Assembly (NCBI RefSeq): GCF_004361735.1
Contig: NZ_SNVV01000001.1
Span: forward strand, 372,001-436,000
DNA length: 64,000 bases
From: Azoarcus indigens
GTDB lineage: Bacteria; Pseudomonadota; Gammaproteobacteria; Burkholderiales; Rhodocyclaceae
Direction: 5' to 3'
Shown here: positions 45,496 through 52,887 of the stretch, piece by piece
Layout of the letters: every line of letters begins with the position of its first letter
Numbering within the stretch: the first letter of the stretch is position 1
The notes under the pieces: model-generated
What the model saw: the letters and a program-made list of their open reading frames with translations, nothing else
Told to the model about the DNA's origin: nothing
Databases searched by the model: none
Translations under genes and position numbers: made by a program

Positions 45496-45927
45496 ATGTT
45501 CAATCCCAGCCGCGACCAGGTCCGCTCCTTCTTCATCGAGGCCTGGCGCAAGCACCGCGCCCATGAAGTCCTGACTCCGCTGGAGGCCATCGCCGCCGAC
45601 GTCATCGGCCTGCATCCGGAGTACCACGCCGTGGTGGAAGACCCGGACGCCATAGACCGCGACTTCAGCCCGGATGACGGACAGCTGAACCCCTTCCTGC
45701 ACCTTTCGCTGCACCTCGCCATCGAGGAACAGCTCTCCATCGATCAGCCGCCGGGCATACGCGCTGCTTTCAACAGCGCCTGCGAAAAGCGCGGCAGCCG
45801 TCACGATGCGATGCACGACGCGCTGGAATGCCTGGGCGAGACGCTGTTCGACGCCCAGCGCAGGGGCGGCCAGCCGGACGGCGCCGCCTATGTCGGCTGC
45901 GTGCTGAGGCGGGCGGAGCGCCACTGA
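45496..45927 (+). CDS. DUF1841 family protein
   Basis: The 143-residue protein starts MFNPSRDQVRSFFIEAWRKH with AGGAG upstream, and contains HPEYHAVVEDPDAID and NPFLHLSLHLAIEEQLSIDQ, the DUF1841 pattern. It is soluble, acidic and helical, with conserved His residues (FLHLSLHL, HDAMHDALE) that could bind metal; this is speculation. The family is largely restricted to beta- and gammaproteobacteria and is often next to nth, as here (27 bp gap). Function is unknown. Confidence 0.92.
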   Translation: MFNPSRDQVRSFFIEAWRKHRAHEVLTPLEAIAADVIGLHPEYHAVVEDPDAIDRDFSPDDGQLNPFLHLSLHLAIEEQLSIDQPPGIRAAFNSACEKRGSRHDAMHDALECLGETLFDAQRRGGQPDGAAYVGCVLRRAERH

Positions 45928-46028
45928 AGCCCCCTCGGATATCCGCAATTGCATATCCCAAAAGGCAGAATGAAGAATGGCCGGCCGCCCGCTCCGGGCA
46001 TGAAAGCCTCTCCACCGAGGAAACGCCA

Positions 46029-47159
46029 ATGTCTTCATTCCGCCTTCGCATCGGTGCCTGCCTGCTTGCCCTGGCCCCTGCCGCAGCTTCTCTCGCTGCC
46101 TTGCCCGCCCACGCCAGGGAAATCGTCATTGGTCAGGTCGCTCCCTTTTCCGGGTCGCAGGCGGTTACTGGCAAGGCTATCCATGCCGGCGCCAAGCTCT
46201 ACATCGACCATGTGAACAGCCAGGGCGGCATCAACGGCCAGCAGATCCGGCTGGTGACCCGGGACGACGCCCAGAAACCGCAGGAAACCGTGCGGCTGGT
46301 GAAGAGCCTGGTGCAGGAAGAAGCCCCCGTGGCGCTGCTGGGCACGGTCGGAACCGACAACGTGAAGGCCTTGATCGACGATGGCGTGCTGGTGCGCAGC
46401 GCCCTGCCGCTGGTCGGAGCAGTGTCAGGCGCCAGCGCGGTCATCGGTGCGCCTTCCGTCTTCGTGGTCAAGGCCAGCTACCACGATGAGGTGAGCCGGC
46501 TGTTCGAGAAACTCTCCAACCTCACCATCACCCGGGTCGGCCTGGTTTACCAGGACGACGCGCTCGGCCAGGACGTGCTCGCCGGCGCCGACAAGGCCGC
46601 CGCCAGCCGCGGCATCCAGCTTCTGGCCAAAGTCGGATACCCGCGCAATACCACCGAAGTAAGTACCGCGGTGGCCGAGATGCTGAAAACGGAACCGCAG
46701 GCCATCTTCCTCGGCGCCACCACTGCTGCCGCCATCGAATTCGTCCGCCAGTACCGCGCGAAGGGCGGCCTGGCGACCCTCTACGGGCTTTCCATCATCG
46801 ACACCCAGCAGCTGCTGACCCAACTCGGGCCGGAGACCGCCCGCGGCTTCGCCTTCTCGGTGGTACTGCCGCTGGAAAGTCAGCACACCCTGGCGGTGAA
46901 CCGCGAGTACCTGAAGCTGAAGGCCGGCGCGCAAAACCCCGATCTGTCCGCCCGCTCCATCGAGGGCTTCATCGCCGCCAAGGCGCTGGTCACCGCCCTG
47001 CGCCAGAACAGCGCGGCAGGCAGCCCGCTGAAGGCGCTGCAGTCGATGCGCAACCAGGATCTGGGTGGCTATCTGCTGGACTTCGGCACGCCCGGCCGCC
47101 CAGGCTCGGCGCTGGTGGATTTTGCGATGATCGGCAGCGGCGGCCGCATCGTCCATTGA
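46029..47159 (+). CDS. ABC transporter substrate-binding protein (branched-chain amino acid type)
   Basis: This 376-residue protein has a signal peptide (MSSFRLRIGACLLALAPAAA, cleaved near AHA). A type I periplasmic binding fold of the LivJ/Peripla_BP_6 family follows: IVIGQVAPFSGSQAVTGKAI, GGINGQQIRLVTRDDAQKP, and VGLVYQDDALGQDVLAGADK. No permease or ATPase genes flank it, so it is an orphan binding protein. Such orphans may serve a transporter elsewhere or act as a sensor. The ligand is unknown. The ATG at 46029 is preceded by GAGGAAACGCC. Confidence 0.93.
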   Translation: MSSFRLRIGACLLALAPAAASLAALPAHAREIVIGQVAPFSGSQAVTGKAIHAGAKLYIDHVNSQGGINGQQIRLVTRDDAQKPQETVRLVKSLVQEEAPVALLGTVGTDNVKALIDDGVLVRSALPLVGAVSGASAVIGAPSVFVVKASYHDEVSRLFEKLSNLTITRVGLVYQDDALGQDVLAGADKAAASRGIQLLAKVGYPRNTTEVSTAVAEMLKTEPQAIFLGATTAAAIEFVRQYRAKGGLATLYGLSIIDTQQLLTQLGPETARGFAFSVVLPLESQHTLAVNREYLKLKAGAQNPDLSARSIEGFIAAKALVTALRQNSAAGSPLKALQSMRNQDLGGYLLDFGTPGRPGSALVDFAMIGSGGRIVH

Positions 47160-47192
47160 GGTCCGGGCCGGCAGGCTGCCGGCCACCGCGCT

Positions 47193-47600
47193 TCAGATCG
47201 CCAGCTTGATCAGTGGACGGAGCAACTCGATCTCCACCTTGTGCTCGGCCAGGCTCAGCTGATAAGCCACCGCGATCAGCCGCGCCCTCGTCGCCAAGGA
47301 CAGCTGCCGCGGCAGATTGGCCACCTCCAGCTCCACAGCCTCCACGCAGGCCTCCAGCAGTTCCACTGCGATCACCGGCTCGCCGGCCGCAACCTCCACT
47401 GCCCGCCGGCCAGTCAACACATACAGCACGTCCACGCCTTCACCGGCAACCGCCGCCAGGTAGGCCGCCCCAGGCAGGCGCTCCCCTTTCTCGTATTTCA
47501 ATTGCGCTTGCTTCTGCACCCCTGCAAGCGAGCCAAAGTCGGCCTGGCTCATACCCAGACGCAGCCGCTCGCTCCTGAGCCGTTCTCCGATGGAGCCCAT
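47193..47600 (-). CDS. XRE-family helix-turn-helix regulator
   Basis: This 135-residue protein has an N-terminal Cro/CI-type HTH (IGERLRSERLRLGMSQADFG, SLAGVQKQAQLKYEKGERLP, AAYLAAVAGEGVDVLYVLTG) similar to phage-type and genomic-island regulators. A C-terminal helical part (ELLEACVEAVELEVANLPRQ) is probably for dimerisation. It is divergent from a small unknown gene with a 102-bp shared control region that holds an inverted repeat. No integrase or phage structural gene is near, so phage origin is only a possibility. Confidence 0.9.
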   Translation of the reverse strand: MGSIGERLRSERLRLGMSQADFGSLAGVQKQAQLKYEKGERLPGAAYLAAVAGEGVDVLYVLTGRRAVEVAAGEPVIAVELLEACVEAVELEVANLPRQLSLATRARLIAVAYQLSLAEHKVEIELLRPLIKLAI

Positions 47601-47617
47601 TCACATCCTGAAAGAAG

Positions 47618-47646
47618 TTGACAGGTACGCATTCGCGTATCACTAT
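47618..47646 (+). promoter_or_regulatory. Candidate promoter with inverted-repeat operator in its spacer
   Basis: A perfect TTGACA (47618-47623) and a weak CACTAT (47641-47646) are 17 bp apart and read toward the 108-residue gene. The spacer contains TACGCATTCGCGTA (47626-47639), an inverted repeat with 5-bp arms. A bound XRE dimer there would block RNA polymerase. Confidence 0.5.
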
Positions 47647-47702
47647 CTGAATTACGTAAGCTATTTGGAATCCCCATCCGGAGTATTCCGTCCTGAACCG
47701 TC

Positions 47703-48029
47703 ATGCCAGAGCGCACGAACCTGAGCCCGAGCAATGTCGTTCAGCACGGGCTGCAACTCATGGCGGTCTATGCGAATTCCGCGGAATCCGCTGCCGCCCG
47801 TTTTCTGGAGGGCCGGATAGCCGATCTCGAAGTTGCCGCCCAGACCATAGAACGTGACGCGGCCGCATTGAATACGACCTACACCACCATTGCGCGTCTG
47901 CTCGAGTTCGCCAATGCGCCCAATGAGCATCACATCCGCCTGACGACGGCACGTGACGCCCACCGGGATCGTATGCATGCTCTGAATATCGGCATCTTTA
48001 GGGAATACCTGAAGAGAAGATCAGGCTAA
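47703..48029 (+). CDS. Small helical protein of unknown family
   Basis: This 108-residue protein (MPERTNLSPSNVVQHGLQLM) is hydrophilic and predicted mostly helical, with AAARFLEGRIADLEVAAQTI and NEHHIRLTTARDAHRDRMHA. No known domain was recognised, and there is no signal peptide or membrane segment. Base composition is less GC-rich than its neighbours. It faces the XRE gene across a shared control region, which suggests the XRE protein regulates it. A coding gene is supported by the good start region and the uninterrupted frame, but no function can be given. Confidence 0.65.
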   Translation: MPERTNLSPSNVVQHGLQLMAVYANSAESAAARFLEGRIADLEVAAQTIERDAAALNTTYTTIARLLEFANAPNEHHIRLTTARDAHRDRMHALNIGIFREYLKRRSG

Positions 48030-48182
48030 GCCTTTCCGCCCCCTTTGTCGGGGCACTGCTTCATACCCATCGATGATTTGGGCGCAGGCGCGCCGGGCCA
48101 CGTGCGCATGCAGACGCGGCGGGCAAGGAACGGATTATCCGCTCCCCGGCGGGAAAAAACCCTGCTGCCGCAGGGCTTCTCG

Positions 48183-48533
48183 TCAACGCTTGATGAACAG
48201 CCCCTGCTGACTCGCGAACCACGCCGCGAGATCCGCCATGTCCTGCCTGGACAGGGCCTGCACCTGCGCCGCCATGATTGGGTCTTTGCGCTTGCCCGAC
48301 TTGTAGTCATGCAAGGCCTGTAGCAGATAGCCTTCGTGCTGGCCGGCGATGCGGGGAAAATCCGCCGTCTGGCTGTTGCCATCAGCTCCGTGGCAGGCGG
48401 CGCATACGGCGGACTTCTCCTTGCCAGCCGCCGGATCGGCCGCCTCCGATGGCAGTACGTAAAGACAGGCCAGCAGCAACGCCGACAGCGCAAGCGCCGG
48501 CCTGGGGAGGACACTTCTGGCGAGGGCGCTCAT
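48183..48533 (-). CDS. Monohaem cytochrome c (c553/c4-like half)
   Basis: This 116-residue protein has a signal peptide (LALSALLLACLYVLPSEA), one haem site CAACH and the later axial Met region KRKDPIMAAQVQALSRQDMA. The fold is the small class I type with ADLAAWFASQ at the end, like one domain of cytochrome c4. It is periplasmic and probably shuttles electrons to an oxidase or reductase. Its start overlaps the stop of the upstream cytochrome gene (ATGA), so both are made together. Confidence 0.94.
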   Translation of the reverse strand: MSALARSVLPRPALALSALLLACLYVLPSEAADPAAGKEKSAVCAACHGADGNSQTADFPRIAGQHEGYLLQALHDYKSGKRKDPIMAAQVQALSRQDMADLAAWFASQQGLFIKR

Positions 48534-48850
48534 TTCCCACCCCCGTAGTAGGCGGCGAGATCGGCCATGTCCTGATCACTGAGTCCGCCGGCGATGCCCC
48601 GCATGGTGGGATGGCTGCGTGCGCCGCTCTTGTAGGCCTGCAGCGCCCGGACGATGTATTCCGGATGCTGCCCTCCCAGCTTGGGAACCGGGTACACCTC
48701 GGGAAAGGAAGTACGGTAACCCGGTATGCCGTGACAACCGATGCACATCGAGATTTTTCCTTTTGCCGCTTCGGCATTCCCTTCGGCCGCGTTCGCGGGA
48801 CTACAGGTGAGTGCCACGCCTAGGGCCAGAAGCAGATGTCGCTTGAGCAT
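48530..48850 (-). CDS. Monohaem cytochrome c (c553/c4-like half)
   Basis: Start chosen at ATG 48850, with GGAGGCTGC directly upstream, giving 106 residues; a longer frame to 48889 lacks a signal. A signal peptide (LLLALGVALTCSPANA) is followed by haem site CIGCH and the Met-ligand region RSHPTMRGIAGGLSDQDMAD. It resembles the following cytochrome, and the two look like the halves of cytochrome c4 encoded separately. The pair is divergent from a MoxR/VWA operon, with a 142-bp shared region. Confidence 0.94.
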   Translation of the reverse strand: MLKRHLLLALGVALTCSPANAAEGNAEAAKGKISMCIGCHGIPGYRTSFPEVYPVPKLGGQHPEYIVRALQAYKSGARSHPTMRGIAGGLSDQDMADLAAYYGGGK

Positions 48851-48958
48851 GCAGCCTCCTCCGTGTGGGTTGGATGCCGTTTCCGGCACCTTGGACGCAC
48901 CCGACTTCTTCTCGAACCCCGGTCCGGCGGCGGGCAGCGTACCGTTTAAAGCTAGTCC

Positions 48959-48964
48959 TATAAT
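48959..48964 (+). promoter_or_regulatory. Perfect TATAAT -10 before the MoxR gene
   Basis: TATAAT lies 28 bp before the start at 48993, in the cytochrome/MoxR divergent region. No strong -35 is seen. Confidence 0.5.
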
Positions 48965-48992
48965 CGGCGACTACTAATCAGAGGATTCCCCG

Positions 48993-49856
48993 ATGTCCCG
49001 TTCCCAACCCCAACTGCGCTTCGAAGGCTCCAAGGATTACGTTGCTACTCCCGACCTCATGCTGGCGGTCAACGCCGCCATCCGCCTGCAGCGCCCCTTG
49101 CTGATCAAGGGGGAGCCTGGCACTGGCAAGACCATGCTGGCGGAGGAGGTAGCCGCCGCGTTAGGCCTGCCGCTGCTGCAGTGGCATGTGAAGTCCACCA
49201 CCAAGGCCCAGCAGGGGCTTTACGAGTACGACGCGGTTTCCCGCCTGCGCGACTCGCAACTGGGCGACGACCGCGTCCGTGACATCTCCAACTACATCGT
49301 CAAGGGCGTGCTGTGGCAGGCCTTCGAAGCGGAACAGCAGACGGTGGTGCTGATCGACGAGATCGACAAGGCCGACATCGAATTCCCCAATGACCTCCTG
49401 CGCGAATTGGACCGGATGGAATTCCATGTCTATGAGACCCGCCAGCTGGTCCGCGCCCGCCATCGCCCCATCGTCTTCATCACCTCCAACAACGAAAAGG
49501 AGCTGCCGGATGCCTTCCTGCGCCGCTGCTTCTTCCACTACATCCGCTTCCCGGACAAGGAGACGATGCAGCGCATCGTGGATGTCCACTTCCCCGGCAT
49601 CCGCCAGGCGCTGCTCAACGAAGCGCTGGAGGTGTTCTTCGGCCTGCGCGACGTTCCCGGCCTGAAGAAGAAGCCCTCCACCTCCGAACTGATCGACTGG
49701 CTGAAGCTGCTGGTGGCAGAAGAGATCCCGGCCGAAGCGCTGCACAGCAAGGATGGCAAGGTCGCCATGCCGCCGCTGGCGGGCGCGTTGCTTAAGAACG
49801 AGCAGGACATGCATCTGTTCGAACGCCTGGTGTTCATGGCGCGGAACAATCGCTGA
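48993..49856 (+). CDS. MoxR-type AAA+ ATPase
   Basis: This 287-residue cytoplasmic ATPase has Walker A GEPGTGKTMLAEEVA, Walker B VVLIDEIDKADIEFPNDLLR and the sensor region VFITSNNEKELPDAFLRRCF. MoxR proteins work with VWA-domain partners, often as chaperones that insert metal or cofactors into enzymes. The next gene, 15 bp downstream, encodes such a partner. Length is normal for the CoxD/MoxR branch. The client enzyme is not in the window. Confidence 0.95.
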   Translation: MSRSQPQLRFEGSKDYVATPDLMLAVNAAIRLQRPLLIKGEPGTGKTMLAEEVAAALGLPLLQWHVKSTTKAQQGLYEYDAVSRLRDSQLGDDRVRDISNYIVKGVLWQAFEAEQQTVVLIDEIDKADIEFPNDLLRELDRMEFHVYETRQLVRARHRPIVFITSNNEKELPDAFLRRCFFHYIRFPDKETMQRIVDVHFPGIRQALLNEALEVFFGLRDVPGLKKKPSTSELIDWLKLLVAEEIPAEALHSKDGKVAMPPLAGALLKNEQDMHLFERLVFMARNNR

Positions 49857-49871
49857 GGCTGGAGGCGCGCC

Positions 49872-51050
49872 GTGCTGATCGACTTCTTTCTCCACCTCAA
49901 GGCCCGCAAGCTGCCCGTGTCCACCCGTGAGTACCTGAACGTGCTCGATGGCCTGCGCCAGCATGTGTGCGGCCAGTCGCTGGAGGACTTCTATTACTGG
50001 TCGCGCATCTGCCTGATCAAGGATGAATCCCTCTACGACCGCTACGACCAGGCCTTCGGCGAGTACTTCAAGGGCGTCACCGAGCTGCCCGGGCTGGCGC
50101 AGGAACTGCCGGAGGAATGGCTGAAAGCGGCCGCGCGCAGATACCTCAGCCCGGAAGAGCAGGCCCGCCTCGAGAACCTGGGCTGGGACAAGCTGATGGA
50201 GACGCTGCGCCAGCGCCTGGAAGAACAGAAGGAGCGCCACCAAGGCGGCTCCAAGTGGATAGGCACCGGCGGCAGCTCGCCCTTCGGCAACAATGGCACC
50301 CATCCGGAAGGTATCCGCATCGGCGGCGATTCCGCCGGCAACCGCAGTGCGGTCAAGGTCTGGGAGCAGCGCGAGTTCCGCAATCTGGACGACCAGGTGC
50401 AACTTGGCACCCGCAACATCAAGGTCGCACTGCGCCGCCTGCGCCGCTTTGCCCGCGACGGCGCCGCGCAGGAGCTGGACCTGGACGGCACCATCGCCGC
50501 CACCGCCCATAACGCCGGCTGGCTGGACCTGATGATGCGGCCGGAACGCCACAACTCGGTGAGGGTGCTGCTGTTCCTGGACGTCGGTGGTTCGATGGAC
50601 GACCACGTCAAGGTCTGCGAGGAACTGTTCTCCGCCTGCCGCAGCGAGTTCAAGCACCTGGAGTACTTCTACTTCCACAACTGCGTATACGAAAGCGTGT
50701 GGCGAGACAGCCGCCGCCGGCACAGCGAACGCACAGCCCTTGCAGACGTGATCCACCGCTACGGGCCGGACTACAAGCTGATCTTCGTCGGCGACGCCAC
50801 CATGAGCCCCTACGAGATCATGCACCCCCACGGCTCCATCGAACACATGAACGCCGAGCCCGGCGCCGCCTGGCTACGCCGTCTGCTGGACGCCTACCCC
50901 GCCGCCGCCTGGCTCAATCCGGAGCCGGAGCGCCTGTGGGAATACCGGCAGTCCATTGGACTGATCCGGCAACTGGTGGCGGAGAGGATGTATCCGATGA
51001 CGCTGGAGGGGCTGACCCGCGCGATGCAGGTCCTTTCACGCAAGCACTGA
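49872..51050 (+). CDS. CoxE-like VWA domain protein
   Basis: This 392-residue protein starts at a GTG at 49872 with GGAGG upstream. The N-terminal helical region (IDFFLHLKARKLPVSTREYL) is the CoxE-type lead. The C-terminal half is a von Willebrand A domain with RVLLFLDVGGSMDDHVKVCE; the MIDAS reads DxGGS where DxSxS is classical. FVGDATMSPYEIMHPHGSIE follows. It pairs with the upstream MoxR ATPase in the known MoxR-VWA chaperone arrangement. A Gly/Ser linker (GTGGSSPFGNNGTHPEG) joins the parts. The downstream gene is convergent. Confidence 0.93.
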   Translation: MLIDFFLHLKARKLPVSTREYLNVLDGLRQHVCGQSLEDFYYWSRICLIKDESLYDRYDQAFGEYFKGVTELPGLAQELPEEWLKAAARRYLSPEEQARLENLGWDKLMETLRQRLEEQKERHQGGSKWIGTGGSSPFGNNGTHPEGIRIGGDSAGNRSAVKVWEQREFRNLDDQVQLGTRNIKVALRRLRRFARDGAAQELDLDGTIAATAHNAGWLDLMMRPERHNSVRVLLFLDVGGSMDDHVKVCEELFSACRSEFKHLEYFYFHNCVYESVWRDSRRRHSERTALADVIHRYGPDYKLIFVGDATMSPYEIMHPHGSIEHMNAEPGAAWLRRLLDAYPAAAWLNPEPERLWEYRQSIGLIRQLVAERMYPMTLEGLTRAMQVLSRKH

Positions 51051-51088
51051 AGGGCTGCCGCAGCCTTGCACCGCGGCGCCGGCGCCGT

Positions 51089-51859
51089 TCACGGGGCGCG
51101 GTAGCTGTCCTGCGTCATCAGGTCGATGCCGCAGGGCAGGTTCTCGATCCAGGACAGGAAGCGAGCGACCATCTCCTTGCCCTCGAAGCGTGCGCCGTGC
51201 TGCGGCACGATCATCTCCACGTCCAGCGTGCGCACCATGTTCACCCAGTAGCGGCAGATCTTGTTCGACACCATGTAGCGGCGGTGGAAGCCCATCATCG
51301 ACGGGATGTGGGCATCGAAGTCCTTCACCGGCTCGCCAGCCAGCACATGGTCGATCAGGGAAGCGCCCATGTCGCCGGAGAAAAGGATCTTGGCCACCGG
51401 GTCGTAAAACTGGAAATTACCCTCCGAGTGCATGAAGTGGGCCGGCAGGGCCTTGAGCTTGCTGCCGCCCAGCGGGATCAGCATGCCCTCGTCCGGAATG
51501 CCAATGATGCGCTCGGAATAATCGCGGCCGGTGGTGAAATGCGGCAGGAAGCGGGTCCACAGCTTGGAGATGAGGACGCGGCAGCGGGTCGTCACCATCC
51601 ATTTGTTCAGCGAAGCGATGATGTCCGGGTCCGGGTGCGAGGCGAGGATGTAATCCAGGTTGCGCGACGGAAAATAGCGCTGCATGCCCATCAGCAGCCC
51701 GTTGTAGGTCATGTTGCCGCCCGGGTCCACCAATGCGCCGTGGCCGCCATCCACGATCAGGAACTGGTTGCACTGCACCGCATGCTCAGCCTCTTCATCC
51801 ACCAGATCGTAGAAGGCAAGGCAAATATGGGTGCCGTCGTTGTAGAGCTCGACTGCCAT
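51089..51859 (-). CDS. MBL-fold protein of the ODP (oxygen-binding di-iron) type
   Basis: This 256-residue metallo-beta-lactamase-fold protein has DGGHGALVDPGGNMTYNGLL, ligand region ASHPDPDIIASLNKWM, HSEGNFQFYDPVAKILFSGD and PQHGARFEGKEM. This set resembles the di-iron FprA/ODP branch more than hydrolytic lactamases. It has HxDxD where flavo-diiron proteins have HxExDH. There is no flavodoxin or signalling domain attached, so it stands alone, possibly as an oxygen or NO-related sensor or reductase component; that role is an inference. Confidence 0.85.
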   Translation of the reverse strand: MAVELYNDGTHICLAFYDLVDEEAEHAVQCNQFLIVDGGHGALVDPGGNMTYNGLLMGMQRYFPSRNLDYILASHPDPDIIASLNKWMVTTRCRVLISKLWTRFLPHFTTGRDYSERIIGIPDEGMLIPLGGSKLKALPAHFMHSEGNFQFYDPVAKILFSGDMGASLIDHVLAGEPVKDFDAHIPSMMGFHRRYMVSNKICRYWVNMVRTLDVEMIVPQHGARFEGKEMVARFLSWIENLPCGIDLMTQDSYRAP

Positions 51860-52008
51860 TTTTCTCTCTCTCTGCGGAAGGCCGGATGGGGAGGCGGGCT
51901 ACTCTACAGCAGTCGTAACACCCCGTAGCGGGGCATCAGCGCGGGCTTTGATGTCGATCAAAACTCGACGCTTTTTTTCCGTGCGAACAGCTTAAGAAAA
52001 CGTTCAGG

Positions 52009-52038
52009 CGAAAAAAAGGCGGCCCCGGGGGCCGCCTT
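52009..52038 (-). terminator. Intrinsic terminator for the MarR gene (minus strand)
   Basis: A 9-bp stem (AAGGCGGCC / GGCCGCCTT) is preceded on the plus strand by a run of eight A, which is the U-tract of the minus-strand transcript. It lies 112 bp past the marR stop. The rest of the 290-bp gap 51860-52149 holds no gene. Confidence 0.88.
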
Positions 52039-52149
52039 GAAGCTGCTGTCCGCACAAGTGCGAAACGGTGACCGGTGTACCCGCCGGACCGGGCGTGCTT
52101 TCATCCAACGTCATGACCGCCGGGCGGCCATGAAAGAGCAAGACGAGGC

Positions 52150-52662
52150 TCACTCGGTAAAAGGCAGAGGCTGCATGCCAAAGCCCTCGTCCAAGTCCTT
52201 GATCTGCCGCAGTAGTACATCGAGCTCGCGTTGCAGGCGCAGCAGCGCCTCTTCGTCGAGCAGGCGCAGCGCTTCCGGAAGCACGCCCCTGGCCGGAGAA
52301 GGTGCCCGCCCCAGCAGGGCTTCGCCGTCGGTGGTGAGATAGAGCCGGACGACCCGCTGGTCCGCGCTGGTCCGCTCCTTCCGGAGAAGCTTGGAGGTTT
52401 CCAGGCGATCCACCATGTTGGAGGCGGTGGACTGATGCAGTGCCATGCGGTTGGCCAGTTCGCCCACCCGCAGGCCAGGAGCCTCGGCGAGCTCCTGTAG
52501 CGCCCAGAGCTGGGCTCCGGTTACACCACTTTGCCGCTCTATCCACTGGGAGTGACGCTGCGCCGTCCGGATCAGGACTCTGAATCGTTGCAGGACCGAC
52601 AATGGCGTGACCTGCACCCCTTTTTCCCCGGACTTCTTCAAGGCGGTGTTCGACTGCGGCAT
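52150..52662 (-). CDS. MarR-family transcriptional regulator
   Basis: This 170-residue winged-helix protein has SGVTGAQLWALQELAEAPGL, the recognition region ANRMALHQSTASNMVDRLET and the wing SKLLRKERTSADQRVVRLYL. It is not close to the first MarR of the window. Its promoter is very strong and starts only about 8 nt before the ATG at 52662, so translation would be nearly leaderless. An internal GTG at 52617 preceded by a G-rich stretch is an alternative start. It is divergent from the CLC gene, which it may control together with itself. Confidence 0.92.
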   Translation of the reverse strand: MPQSNTALKKSGEKGVQVTPLSVLQRFRVLIRTAQRHSQWIERQSGVTGAQLWALQELAEAPGLRVGELANRMALHQSTASNMVDRLETSKLLRKERTSADQRVVRLYLTTDGEALLGRAPSPARGVLPEALRLLDEEALLRLQRELDVLLRQIKDLDEGFGMQPLPFTE

Positions 52663-52676
52663 GAAAATTGGCTCCG

Positions 52677-52705
52677 ACTATATTTGCTCAAACCATCATT
52701 GTCAA
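52677..52705 (-). promoter_or_regulatory. Strong sigma-70 promoter of the second marR gene
   Basis: On the minus strand a perfect TTGACA (52700-52705) and TATAGT (52677-52682) are exactly 17 bp apart. TTTGCTCAAA and TTGTCAA, short TTG/CAA palindromes, overlap the spacer and -35 and could be the autoregulatory operator. Confidence 0.82.
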
Positions 52706-52887
52706 AAAATTTACCATCCCGTCCGGGGTGGCGTATCGTGTCGATCCTGCGCGCTGAACCGGAATCAGGGCAGCGGCATGGCAGGTAAACGCAGCACCCT
52801 GCGAAAAGGTTTAGCGAAAATGTAATACCCGGCGAAAGTATTTTTCCGCCCCGATTCAGAAGAATAATCTCCGTCCCCCGACCTTCG

